The notes beneath the pieces were generated by a model, which searched no databases, was not told where the DNA came from, and saw nothing but the letters and a program-made list of their open reading frames with translations. This document shows, one piece after another, positions 57,170-64,000 of a stretch of DNA of 64,000 nt (positions are counted from its first letter, which is position 1; every line of letters starts with the position of its first letter). The stretch is from Bacillus thermozeamaize. Its GTDB lineage: Bacteria > Bacillota > Bacilli > ZCTH02-B2. The position numbers and the translations under genes are program-made. The stretch spans positions 1 to 64,000 of the forward strand of contig LZRT01000087.1 in assembly GCA_002159075.1 (NCBI GenBank), written 5' to 3'.

Positions 57170-57361
57170 TCACCTCCCATCCAGCGCAATCGCCGGCCTC
57201 CACCGGTACCCGTCGGCCTCGATCCGGCGGTGCATGGCCGCCTTGTAGCGCATCAGCCGGTCGAACCGATATTTGTTGCGTTGATTCCGCGGCCGCCGGT
57301 CCGTCGCGTATGCGGCGGCCTTCCGGGTGTAGAACTGAATGCGGCGGATGTGTTTGGTCAT
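57170..57361 (-). CDS. Small very basic phage protein
   Basis: 63 residues with about 19 Arg/Lys (MTKHIRRIQFYTRKAAAYAT, RFDRLMRYKAAMHRRIEAD). Likely nucleic-acid binding by charge alone. GGAGGTGATCCC lies upstream of the ATG. Confidence 0.5.
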   Translation of the reverse strand: MTKHIRRIQFYTRKAAAYATDRRPRNQRNKYRFDRLMRYKAAMHRRIEADGYRWRPAIALDGR

Positions 57362-57372
57362 GGGATCACCTC

Positions 57373-57552
57373 CTACAGTCCAATGAATCTGAGCCCGTAA
57401 CCGACGAACAACAAGAACGTGAGGAATAACGAGACGTAAATCGTGAAACGGTCAAGTTCGCGCTTTTTCAGCGCGTAGGTGATCAGGAGATAGAGCCAAC
57501 CTGCTGCACAGGCGAAATTTATGGCGGCTATCACCATTAGAATCGTGTTCAC
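57373..57552 (-). CDS. Small two-helix membrane protein
   Basis: Translation from the GTG at 57552 gives 59 residues: MNTILMVIAAINFACAAGWL, a turn with KKRELDRF and a second helix (FTIYVSLFLTFLLFVGYGLR). The start overlaps the upstream stop by GTGA. Early phage membrane protein, perhaps superinfection related; not shown. Confidence 0.6.
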   Translation of the reverse strand: MNTILMVIAAINFACAAGWLYLLITYALKKRELDRFTIYVSLFLTFLLFVGYGLRFIGL

Positions 57553-57764
57553 GGCGCCACCCCCGGCGGCTCCATCCCCCGCGCCGGCCGGTACGACCGG
57601 GCTGCCACGTCCGGCTCTCCGGCCTTCACCCGTTCCAACCTGGCGCGATACCGCTCATACATGCGGCGGGCCCAGCGGGCGAGGGGCTGGCGGCGTTCGA
57701 GCAGGGCGCGTTCTTCGATGCCGAGGAAGAAAAGACAGATGTCGAGAAGCTGGGTTCGGGTCAT
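57549..57764 (-). CDS. Small basic early phage protein
   Basis: 71 residues: MTRTQLLDICLFFLGIEERA followed by an Arg-rich helix (RWARRMYERYRARLERVKAG). No family recognised. It overlaps the membrane protein gene by four bases and is the last small gene before the group I intron region. Confidence 0.55.
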   Translation of the reverse strand: MTRTQLLDICLFFLGIEERALLERRQPLARWARRMYERYRARLERVKAGEPDVAARSYRPARGMEPPGVAP

Positions 57765-57846
57765 CCGGTTTTCACATCCTTCCAGTAATGTTGGTAGGAA
57801 CGCATATTTTGCTTTAAAATTGTGGTGAGTGTCGCTTTTTGCCCCG

Positions 57847-58063
57847 TCGCGAAGTGATTCGCGAACGAGAATCGGGTGAATTCAAGGGAAACCTAAGTCT
57901 CCCGGAGATATGGTGACCTTGAGCCAAGCCGGAGGAAGATCGCTTTGTGTACTCCGGAAGGTGCAACGCATAGGCGGTGAGGACGATCACCAATAACCCG
58001 CCCACGAGCGCCCGACATCCCACGCGGATGATGACGTATGCTGAACTGCAAGGAAACTTGCAG
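57847..58063 (+). ncRNA. Group I intron catalytic core (IA-like), no host exon
   Basis: All core helices fold in order on the plus strand: P2 TCGCGAA-GTGA-TTCGCGA (57847-57864, GNRA loop); P3 TCGGG/CCCGA (57872-57876, 58011-58015); P4 TCAAGG/CCTTGA (57882-57887, 57917-57922); P5 with TCTC/GAGA tip; P6 GCC/GGT and P6a CCGGAG/CTCCGG (57929-57957); P7 GCATA/TATGC (57968-57972, 58037-58041); P7.2 GGTGA/TCACC; P8 CATCC/GGATG (58016-58030); P9 CTGCAAG-GAAA-CTTGCAG (58046-58063). GAGCCAAGCC and GGTGCA junctions match bacterial group I introns. P1 and both splice sites were not fixed. All neighbouring genes run on the opposite strand. Confidence 0.9.
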
Positions 58064-58146
58064 AAGCGCCGGATAAAAAGCCAGCGCGATAACACATTTG
58101 GATGTCCCGATTCCGAGAGGAACCGCTAAAATCCTGTCGCTGGTCA

Positions 58147-58247
58147 ATGGCGCAAACGCCATGAACAAGTTGGCAGAACAAGCACTCGGAGCTACTAAAC
58201 TTGCATTCAAGTTTGCCGATGGCCCAATCATCGGCAACGCCTTGAAT
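58147..58247 (+). ncRNA. Structured RNA region downstream of the intron core
   Basis: ATGGCG-CAAA-CGCCAT (58147-58162) is a 6-bp hairpin. Further on ATTCAAG (58205-58211) pairs with CTTGAAT (58241-58247) around an inner perfect stem GCCGATG/CATCGGC (58215-58221, 58229-58235). These could be P9 extensions of the intron or the right-end RNA of an IStron-like element. An open frame here (58098-58397) has no ribosome binding site and looks accidental. From 58250 to 58383 nothing further is recognised. Confidence 0.55.
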
Positions 58248-58383
58248 CGAGGTGAACAAGCGGCACTCACTCATCTCCCTCGAATCCGATTCAACTTCGC
58301 GTGCTCCCTCCGCTCCCGGCGATTGCGCGGGCTCGTTGACCATCCGGCGGTGGAGTGGATGAGATGGCGGACAAGGCGGCTGA

Positions 58384-58587
58384 TCATCCCGTCCTGACCT
58401 CTTTACGTTCGGCGAGCCAGCGGAGGAAATCCGCCTTTTCCACGCGCTTTCCGCGCCGGCCGACGCGGAATGATGGGATTCCACCGTGGGCTGGGGGAAG
58501 ATTCATCAGCTCATACACAACCTTGGGCCCAACGCGCAGGAACTTCGCGATGTCCTGCGCGGTAAGGATGTTGGGGAGATCGTTCAC
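58384..58587 (-). CDS. Excisionase/AlpA-type DNA-binding protein
   Basis: 67 residues: NILTAQDIAKFLRVGPKVVY is the winged helix-turn-helix start of the excisionase/MerR-like family and IPSFRVGRRGKRVEKADFLRWL is the wing and closing helix. It could direct prophage excision or act as an early regulator. GTG start after GGAGG. It is transcribed with the Cro-like gene upstream. Confidence 0.8.
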   Translation of the reverse strand: MNDLPNILTAQDIAKFLRVGPKVVYELMNLPPAHGGIPSFRVGRRGKRVEKADFLRWLAERKEVRTG

Positions 58588-58601
58588 ACAGGCGCCTCCT
58601 T

Positions 58602-58817
58602 TCAGGCGGTATTCTGGTTTCGGCCAGTTTGGAAGAGGTACTCAATGGAGAGATCCGGGAAGAATTCATTCCGGATCTTGAAAATTTCAGCCCGGGTGAA
58701 CTCGCTTTTCCCCGAAAGTTTCCTGTGGAGCGTCTTAGCCGAGCACCCGAGCCGAACAGCGATCTCATTCACAGCCAACCCTTTCCGTGCCATTTCAGCG
58801 CGCAAATTTGGGAACAT
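58602..58817 (-). CDS. Cro-like XRE repressor
   Basis: 71 residues from the ATG at 58817 after GGAGGTGATC. LRAEMARKGLAVNEIAVRLG, CSAKTLHRKLSGKSEFTRAE give a helix-turn-helix of Cro/CI type. Transcribed divergently from the CI-like repressor gene, as the first gene of the lytic early operon. Confidence 0.82.
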   Translation of the reverse strand: MFPNLRAEMARKGLAVNEIAVRLGCSAKTLHRKLSGKSEFTRAEIFKIRNEFFPDLSIEYLFQTGRNQNTA

Positions 58818-58831
58818 TTGATCACCTCCGT

Positions 58832-58845
58832 TACCACACATGGTA
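58832..58845. promoter_or_regulatory. Phage operator O1
   Basis: TACCACACATGGTA, a 14-bp palindrome with one mismatched pair, between the cro start and the -10 of its promoter. Part of a set of three sites of the same kind in the switch region. Confidence 0.75.
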
Positions 58846-58856
58846 GCTGTGATTCG

Positions 58857-58885
58857 AATATATACCATGCATGGTAGTTTGTCAA
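58857..58885 (-). promoter_or_regulatory. Lytic early promoter (PR equivalent)
   Basis: On the minus strand TTGACA (58880-58885), 17 bp, TATATT (58857-58862). The spacer contains the perfect operator O2, so repressor binding would exclude RNA polymerase. Confidence 0.85.
58863..58876. promoter_or_regulatory. Phage operator O2 (perfect palindrome)
   Basis: TACCATGCATGGTA is a perfect 14-bp palindrome that fills the spacer of the lytic promoter. It is the best site of the set and probably the strongest repressor binding site. Confidence 0.85.
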
Positions 58886-58925
58886 CCGATCAGCGCAAAA
58901 AATTTTCCTGTATGGTATATTATTC

Positions 58926-58954
58926 TTTTCAAATGGACATAATGGGGATATAAT
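58926..58954 (+). promoter_or_regulatory. Repressor promoter (PRM/PL-like)
   Basis: TTTTCA (58926-58931), 17 bp, TATAAT (58949-58954), facing the CI-like repressor. The -35 is weak and the -10 perfect. A half operator (ATGGTA, 58912-58917) lies just upstream. Confidence 0.6.
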
Positions 58955-58966
58955 AGGAAAGGATTT

Positions 58967-58980
58967 TACCTTGCGTGGTA
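58967..58980. promoter_or_regulatory. Phage operator O3
   Basis: TACCTTGCGTGGTA, a two-mismatch version of the palindrome, lies just after the -10 of the repressor promoter and before its ribosome binding site, where it would give negative autoregulation. Confidence 0.75.
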
Positions 58981-59005
58981 AATTAATGAGATGGGAGGAA
59001 GGAAA

Positions 59006-59617
59006 GTGAAATTTACGGAGAAGCTCGATCTTCTGATGAAGGAGCGCGGTCTGACGAGGATGGCGCTTTCTCGGGAGTCGGGCATACCATACACCACGAT
59101 TGTAAATTTCTATGAAAAAGGAACAGAAAACATAAAGTTATCAACTCTTCGGAAGCTTGCGGATTTTTTCGGAGTTTCGATCGACTACCTGGCCGATGAT
59201 GATTATGACGAACGGTCGGTTCCGGTTCTCGGGGAAATGATCAATATCCCCATCATCGGTCGGATCAGCTGCGGCAACGGCGTGTTTGCGTATGAGGAGA
59301 TCGAGGGTTACGAGCCAATCCCAAAGGAATGGATTGGTCCAGGTGAGCACTTTTTCCTCCGTGCGAAAGGTGACAGTATGACCGGCGCCAGGATCGAAGA
59401 AGGCGACCTGGTTCTGATTCGGAAGCAGGAGACCGTCGAAAACGGCGAAATCGCCGCCGTCCTGATCGGCGATGAGGCTGTCTTGAAGCGGGTCTACCGG
59501 CAGAACGGCACGATGGTGCTCCAGTCGGCTAACCCGAACTACCCGCCCATCGTTTGCCCGCCGGTGGAAGCTCGTATAATTGGAAAGATGGTTATGAACG
59601 TGATCAAATTTGAGTGA
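59006..59617 (+). CDS. CI/LexA-type self-cleaving prophage repressor
   Basis: 203 residues from the GTG at 59006 (MKFTEKLDLLMKERGLTR after GGGAGGAAGG). An XRE helix-turn-helix (LSRESGIPYTTIVNFYEKG) is followed by an S24 peptidase domain with cleavage site Cys89-Gly90 in SCGNG, catalytic Ser124 in KGDSMTG and Lys161 in AVLKRVY. DNA damage would trigger self-cleavage and prophage induction. Confidence 0.92.
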   Translation: MKFTEKLDLLMKERGLTRMALSRESGIPYTTIVNFYEKGTENIKLSTLRKLADFFGVSIDYLADDDYDERSVPVLGEMINIPIIGRISCGNGVFAYEEIEGYEPIPKEWIGPGEHFFLRAKGDSMTGARIEEGDLVLIRKQETVENGEIAAVLIGDEAVLKRVYRQNGTMVLQSANPNYPPIVCPPVEARIIGKMVMNVIKFE

Positions 59618-59629
59618 GGAGGGTTGTCC

Positions 59630-60826
59630 ATGGCGTACATTCGGCGGCGCGGCTGCAAATGCCCGAAGGACGCGAAACGCTGCACGTGCGGGGCAAAGTG
59701 GTCTTTCACGGTTGACATCGGCGTGGACCCTGTCACCGGGAAAAGGAAGCAGTACACGAAAAGTGGATTCGACACGAGACGCGACGCGGAGCTGGCCGCC
59801 GCGAAGGTGGAGGCGGAGGTGGCAAGCGGGACGTTTGTGCGGGAAACGCGAGTCACGTTTGAGGAATATGCGGAGTTGTGGTTGAAGACGTACCGGATGA
59901 GCGGTCATAAACCAAGCTCTGTCCGTCTTCGTGAATTTCAAGTTCAGGTATTGCTTCGATATTTTGCAAAGCTCCCGCTCCCGTCGATCAGCAGAAAAAG
60001 GTACCGAGAAACGGTTCTGGATTTGTGCTCGAAAATGGAGCGGAAAACAGTCCGTGAGATTCACGGCGTGGCTCGCGCAATTTTCCGCATGGCCGTGCAG
60101 GACGGCGATTTAAAAACGGACCCGACCGAGCACGTAAAAATACCAACGGATTCCGAGGAAACCGAACTTCCGAAGTACATGGAGAAAGAGCAGTTGCGCG
60201 AATTCCTACGCCTGGCGAAATATCGCGGCCTGCCCGGTGACTATCCGTTTTTTCTGCTGCTCGCATACACCGGCATGCGGATCGGCGAAGCCTGTGCGCT
60301 GAAGTGGGCGGACGTGAACCGTCAGGAAAGGACGATCTCGATTAACGGAACGCTTTGGAATCCTAATGACATTTCAACCCAATACGAAATCCTTCCACCG
60401 AAAACTAAAAAGTCTCGACGAACGATTGAGGTCGATCCAATTGTGTTCGCCGCCCTCGACGAGTGGAAAGCGAAACAGAATGAAGTAAAGATGCTGCACA
60501 GGAAAACCTACCACGACGGAGATTTCGTCTTCGGAAGAATTGATGCAGCCTATGGTTACCCTCCGAAGATCCGGACGATGGAGCTGCGAATGGACCGGCT
60601 GACGCAGTGGATGAACTTGCCGTATCGCCTTACGCCGCACTCGCTCCGCCATACCCACGTGTCCCTGCTTGCCGAAGCTGGCGTTAGCCTAGAGGCGATC
60701 ATGGACCGGATTGGGCATAGCGACGGAAAGGTCACGCGCCAAGTTTATCTGCACGTGACCAAGCAAATGAAATCGGACGCCGCGCAGAAATTTTCAGCAC
60801 TTATGTCCGATGTGGTCAAATTGTGA
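59630..60826 (+). CDS. Prophage tyrosine integrase
   Basis: 398 residues from the ATG at 59630 after GAGGAGG. An N-terminal Cys cluster (CKCPKDAKRCTCG) precedes the arm-binding domain (DPVTGKRKQYTKSGF). Catalytic residues: Arg in YTGMRIGEACALKW (about 215), HSLRHTH (about 337), the IGHSDGKVTRQVY box and Tyr near 372. Its stop codon overlaps the recD2 stop by 11 bases, so the att core lies at this junction. Confidence 0.93.
   Translation: MAYIRRRGCKCPKDAKRCTCGAKWSFTVDIGVDPVTGKRKQYTKSGFDTRRDAELAAAKVEAEVASGTFVRETRVTFEEYAELWLKTYRMSGHKPSSVRLREFQVQVLLRYFAKLPLPSISRKRYRETVLDLCSKMERKTVREIHGVARAIFRMAVQDGDLKTDPTEHVKIPTDSEETELPKYMEKEQLREFLRLAKYRGLPGDYPFFLLLAYTGMRIGEACALKWADVNRQERTISINGTLWNPNDISTQYEILPPKTKKSRRTIEVDPIVFAALDEWKAKQNEVKMLHRKTYHDGDFVFGRIDAAYGYPPKIRTMELRMDRLTQWMNLPYRLTPHSLRHTHVSLLAEAGVSLEAIMDRIGHSDGKVTRQVYLHVTKQMKSDAAQKFSALMSDVVKL
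60811..60825. other. Candidate right prophage attachment core
   Basis: TGTGGTCAAA-T-TGTG spans the last codons of integrase and, on the other strand, the TGA stop of recD2. A near copy is at 24672-24686. If this is the core, integration leaves recD2 intact because its stop codon is inside the core. Confidence 0.4.
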
Positions 60827-63077
60827 ACAAATCGATATTTCCACGCAGAACTCCCCAATTATGACGCCAGTTTCGGCGTCTGATACGGTTAGAAGCATCA
60901 TCACCTGCCTTCATAAGTGCCACAATCCGTTCCTTAAGGCGCGTATTGCGCTGGGCAACCCGGTTGTTCCGGATCGCGATGGCCAGCGCCTTCTTTGTGC
61001 CAATCATAACGCAGATTCGTTCCGCCCGTGTAATGCCGGTGTAGACCAGGTTCCTCGCCAGCATCACATAATGGCTGGTCGAGACTGGCATGATGACGGC
61101 TGGAGCCTGACTCCCCTGCGCCTTGTGCACGGTGACCGCGTACGCCAGCTGCACGTTTTTCAGCTCATCCTGCGTGTACACAATCCGCCGGCCGCCAAAA
61201 TCGCAAACGAGAATTCGTTCGTCCGTTTCTTCACCGTCTTCATCTCGCGCGAAACCGACTTTAAGGACTGTCCCCATGTCGCCGTTCATGATGCCTTTTT
61301 CGTAGTCGTTCTTGACCTGGATGATCTTATCGCCCTGACGGTAGGTTCTTTCGCCTGCCGTCCATTCGCTTTTCTCGGCAGACGGCGGGTTGAGGACGGC
61401 CTGCAAGCGTTTATTCAGTTCGTGCGTGCCGATCGGCCCTTTCTTCATGGGGCTGAGCACAAGTATGTCCTGCAAACCGTACCCTTTCTCCAGAAACCGG
61501 AGAAAGCTCCGCTCGATCAGCTGCGCGATTTTCTGCGGGTCCTCCTGCTCGATGAAGTAAAAGTCGTCCTTGGCGGGATCAACGACAATCGGCTTGCCCT
61601 GATTGATCCGGTGCGCGTTTGTGACAATTTGGCTTTCCTGCGCCTGCCGGAAAATCTCCGTCAGGCGGACATGCGGAATGCCGGCGTCGATCTGATCACG
61701 CAGGACGTTCCCAGGTCCGACGGACGGCAGCTGGTCGGCATCCCCCACCAAAATAACCTTCGTACGCAAGGACACCGCACGGAAAAGGTAATACGCAAGC
61801 TGGATGTCCGACATCGACCACTCGTCAACGATGAGCAGGTCGTACGGCAACGGCAGATGCTCTCCGTATTCCGGCTCTTCCCCCGGCCGGAACCCGAGCA
61901 GCATGTGAATGGTCTCTGCCGAAAGTCCGGTTACTTCGGCCAGTCTCCGGCTCGCCCGCCCGGTCGGCGCAGCCAAACCGATGCGTGCACCCGGATGCTG
62001 CCGCCGGTACAGCTCGATCATGGCTCGTACGGTCGTGGTTTTCCCGGTCCCAGGTCCGCCGGTCAGGATCAGAAGCTGTCGCCGAAACATTTCCCGGATC
62101 GCATCCCGCTGACCCTCGGCCAAAATCATCCGGTGTTCCGCCTGGTACCGGCGGATTTCATTTTCGATAACGGCGGAAGACACGGCTTCGCCACTCCGGC
62201 CTGCCATGTAAGCCAGCTTCTGGGCCAGTTTGGTTTCGTATACATACAAATGCTTCGGATAAACGGCGTCGCCTTCCCATACGACTCGATCATGGGCGGC
62301 CAGTTCCTCCAGCCCATGACGCACCATATCCTCAGAAACAACACCTTTTCGGCCCAGGACCGACGTCACGTTACGTATCAATTCATCAACCGGCACATAG
62401 CAATGTCCGCTGTTGTAACACGTTTCCGTCAGCACATACTGGATCGCCGCGTCGATCCGGTATGGTGACGATGGGTTGATCCCTATTTTCGCCGCGATCT
62501 CGTCCGCTGTAATGAATCCAACCAGATCCAGTTCCGTAAGCTTATACGGATTCCTGTGCACGACTTCCACGGATTGACTGCCGTAACGCTTGTGCAACTT
62601 GGCGACCATATTGGGCGAAAGGCCGTACGGCAGGAGTGCCATCATGACCTTTTGTAATTCAAAACTGCTTCTGACGCTTTCTGCGATTTGCTCAGCGTGC
62701 TTCGTACCGATCCCCTTAATACCGATGAGGCACGCCGCGCCTTCATTCATGATCCTCTCCAGCGCCCGATCCCCCAAGTGCTGTACGATGAGTTCCGCCC
62801 GCTTCCTCCCGCAGCCTTTGACATACCTTGACGAAAGGTATGAAACGATCTGGTCTTTAGTCTGTGGCACCGGACGCTCCCATCTGTCCACCGCAAACTG
62901 CCTTCCGTATTTGGGATGCGTCCGCCACTCTCCCCGAACCGTGACGACTTCTCCTTTATCCACACCATACAAAGATCCAAGAATCTTGATTCGCTTTTCC
63001 CCGGTATCCATGATGGCGATGGCAAAGTCGTCTGTACGATGGAGAAACTGGACGATCTTCCCCGTTTGCGTTGTCAA
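60816..63077 (-). CDS. recD2: RecD2-like superfamily 1B helicase
   Basis: 753 residues. It starts with an OB-like N domain (IVQFLHRTDDFAIAIMDTGE), then a helix-hairpin-helix part (AACLIGIKGIGTKHAEQIAE), Walker A TGGPGTGKTTTVRAMI near residue 340, DEWSMSDIQL (motif II), GDADQLPSVGPGNVL (motif III) and the YTGITRAERI end (motif VI). RecD2 proteins unwind DNA 5' to 3' in repair. Overlaps the upstream NusG-like gene by ATGA. Confidence 0.92.
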   Translation of the reverse strand: MTTQTGKIVQFLHRTDDFAIAIMDTGEKRIKILGSLYGVDKGEVVTVRGEWRTHPKYGRQFAVDRWERPVPQTKDQIVSYLSSRYVKGCGRKRAELIVQHLGDRALERIMNEGAACLIGIKGIGTKHAEQIAESVRSSFELQKVMMALLPYGLSPNMVAKLHKRYGSQSVEVVHRNPYKLTELDLVGFITADEIAAKIGINPSSPYRIDAAIQYVLTETCYNSGHCYVPVDELIRNVTSVLGRKGVVSEDMVRHGLEELAAHDRVVWEGDAVYPKHLYVYETKLAQKLAYMAGRSGEAVSSAVIENEIRRYQAEHRMILAEGQRDAIREMFRRQLLILTGGPGTGKTTTVRAMIELYRRQHPGARIGLAAPTGRASRRLAEVTGLSAETIHMLLGFRPGEEPEYGEHLPLPYDLLIVDEWSMSDIQLAYYLFRAVSLRTKVILVGDADQLPSVGPGNVLRDQIDAGIPHVRLTEIFRQAQESQIVTNAHRINQGKPIVVDPAKDDFYFIEQEDPQKIAQLIERSFLRFLEKGYGLQDILVLSPMKKGPIGTHELNKRLQAVLNPPSAEKSEWTAGERTYRQGDKIIQVKNDYEKGIMNGDMGTVLKVGFARDEDGEETDERILVCDFGGRRIVYTQDELKNVQLAYAVTVHKAQGSQAPAVIMPVSTSHYVMLARNLVYTGITRAERICVMIGTKKALAIAIRNNRVAQRNTRLKERIVALMKAGDDASNRIRRRNWRHNWGVLRGNIDLFTI

Positions 63078-63760
63078 TTCAGCATGACCTCCGACAGCGC
63101 GCTAAAGAACCGCGGCAAGAAGATGTCGGAACTCCGGGGGATTGGCTGTTCTAGGCGGCTTAAGACATATTGAAATGTCTTTATCGGTATGCGAACGACC
63201 TTTCGGCCGTTTTTGACGAATGCCTTCATGCGTTCTGCGAGGCGTTTGATGCGACTTTCAAGCGATTCGATCTGCTTCAGTTTCTGTTCGGCCTCTTTCT
63301 TTTCCCTGGGGGTAGCGGCGTCATTGTATGCGGCACAAGCTGCGGCAATTTCCGCATCTTGATTCGGCACGATAATTTCCACTTGATCTTCGATTTCAAT
63401 GCGTTCGAAAAGCTGCTCGAATGTTTCCGAGCCAATGATTTGCCCGGCATCCGCAAACAGTTTGAGCACGCCGGGAACCCGGCGGATCATGTGCCAGATC
63501 TCAGCAGACAGGTAAGCCGTGCGGTTGTGGTCATCCGCTTTGTAGTTCATTTCAACGAATATGTAACCCGGGATGACCGGACGCTCCACGCGCTTTCCGA
63601 GTTTGCCGTTGCTTAGCATCTTTGACGAACCCAACGTAAAAGCATGGACAGCCTTTACCCATCTCTGAGCCTGCTCGTTTCGCTCAAGCGCCCATTCCAC
63701 AAGTTTTTTGACCGCACTTTCTCGACCCGTCTTCACTTGGATTGCAAACGCCGCTCCCAT
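63074..63760 (-). CDS. NusG paralogue with NGN domain only (LoaP/RfaH/ActX-like)
   Basis: 228 residues. FAIQVKTGRESAVKKLVEW and PVIPGYIFVEMNYKADD with the IRRVPGVLKLF segment are the NusG N-terminal (NGN) domain that binds RNA polymerase. A second region with coiled-coil-like charge (REKKEAEQKLKQIESLESRI) and a basic end follows in place of a normal KOW domain. Specialised NusG paralogues act on particular long operons; the 20-kb transfer operon is an obvious target. AAGGGGG precedes the ATG. Confidence 0.8.
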   Translation of the reverse strand: MGAAFAIQVKTGRESAVKKLVEWALERNEQAQRWVKAVHAFTLGSSKMLSNGKLGKRVERPVIPGYIFVEMNYKADDHNRTAYLSAEIWHMIRRVPGVLKLFADAGQIIGSETFEQLFERIEIEDQVEIIVPNQDAEIAAACAAYNDAATPREKKEAEQKLKQIESLESRIKRLAERMKAFVKNGRKVVRIPIKTFQYVLSRLEQPIPRSSDIFLPRFFSALSEVMLN

Positions 63761-63842
63761 ATTGGAGCCCCCTTGCAGGAACGTACTTTCGGTTTAATCA
63801 AGAGGAAGAATTCTGTATAATTTCTGTGCGCCTGATCCGTGC

Positions 63843-63998
63843 TCAAACCACATTTTCGACTTCTTCTTCCAAAGCCTCCGGCCCAGTTCGACCGTTTTTG
63901 GGAACTGGATACTGAAGCACAGCTCGTAGAGCGTGTAACATTCGTTCCCTGTCCGGTTCAAAACATGCTTCATATATGAAACCGCTTGGTGTGTTAAA
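63843..63998 (-). CDS. 3' end of a hypothetical gene running off the window
   Basis: On the minus strand the frame ending at TGA (63843-63845) is open to the window edge and reads ...NTPSGFIYEACFEPDRERML, then HALRAVLQYPVPKNGRTGPE and an acidic end (ALEEEVENVV). Composition and the PDRERMLHALRAVLQ phrase look like a real protein of plasmid type, but the family is not recognised. An overlapping frame is also open but less protein-like. The gap 63761-63842 shows no clear promoter. Confidence 0.5.
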   Translation of the reverse strand, partial: FNTPSGFIYEACFEPDRERMLHALRAVLQYPVPKNGRTGPEALEEEVENVV

Positions 63999-64000
63999 AA

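Noticed and set aside
58098-58397. A 99-codon plus-strand open frame after the intron core
   Set aside because: It has no ribosome binding site, spans several perfect RNA stems and ends in Arg/Leu-rich nonsense; it is better explained by structured RNA.
57987-58484. A 165-codon minus-strand open frame across the intron
   Set aside because: It is antisense to the group I core, overlaps the excisionase gene and has no family features.
60810-62468. A 552-codon plus-strand open frame
   Set aside because: It is antisense to recD2, which carries all helicase motifs; high GC leaves antisense frames open.
63761-64000. A second minus-strand frame (MKHVLNRTGNECYTL...) at the window end
   Set aside because: The overlapping frame that runs off the window has more protein-like composition; only one is likely to be real.
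1-64000. tRNA or rRNA genes
   Set aside because: No cloverleaf with T-loop GGTTCRAATC-type sequence or rRNA-like stretch was found by eye on either strand.

Overview
The window reads as DNA of a moderately GC-rich, endospore-forming Gram-positive bacterium of the Paenibacillaceae/Bacillaceae type. The evidence is a SpoVS homologue, a surface protein with SLH-like repeats, strong AGGAGG ribosome binding sites with frequent TTG/GTG starts, and Bacillus-type LexA boxes. A transfer/pilus operon, RepL-like proteins, a RecD2-like helicase and a NusG paralogue suggest a plasmid or integrative element backbone carrying a complete-looking siphovirus prophage. No relaxase or VirD4 coupling protein is visible, so conjugation itself is not shown.

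Layout. (1) 1-815: the 3' end of an IS1202/ISNCY-type insertion sequence. (2) 953-20786, all on the minus strand and tightly packed: one operon-like block that, in transcription order, encodes an HNH/DNA-binding protein, an HD-GYP protein, a YdjM-like membrane protein, VirB2-, VirB3- and split VirB4-like proteins, a VirB6/TrbL-like channel protein, an M23 peptidoglycan hydrolase, two CpaE-like proteins, CpaF, TadB, TadC, a Flp-like pilin, two pseudopilin-like proteins, CpaB and a 1.6-kaa SLH-anchored surface protein, ending at a terminator. It therefore mixes a type IV secretion core with a Tad pilus machine. (3) 20.7-24.6 kb: SpoVS, small zinc proteins, a DUF6075 protein, a tandem palindromic operator and two paralogous RepL-like winged-helix proteins. 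(4) about 24.67-60.82 kb: the prophage. It has an SOS-controlled YolD/S24-like pair, lysis genes, tail, head and packaging genes (all minus strand), a RinA-like late regulator, a replication module (helicase, VRR-NUC, VapE primase-helicase, a two-domain sliding-clamp-like protein, family A DNA polymerase, DUF2815 ssDNA-binding protein, DUF2800 nuclease), small early genes, a Cro/CI switch and a tyrosine integrase. (5) 60816-63760: a RecD2-like helicase and an NGN-only NusG paralogue, then the 3' end of another gene.

The most notable points are: a complete group I intron core (P2-P9, coaxial pseudoknot intact) lying antisense between small phage genes at 57847-58063 with no host exon; the Tad/T4SS hybrid operon; a textbook -1 frameshift site in the tail-assembly chaperone genes; a phage SNF2 helicase broken by 5 bp exactly in its Walker A motif beside an HNH endonuclease; an iteron-and-palindrome replication origin candidate; and a half-size beta clamp that could only make a six-domain ring as a trimer. 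A 15-bp near-repeat at 24672 and 60811 is the best candidate for the prophage att cores. If correct, the prophage separates the recD2/NusG genes from the RepL-transfer block they originally adjoined.
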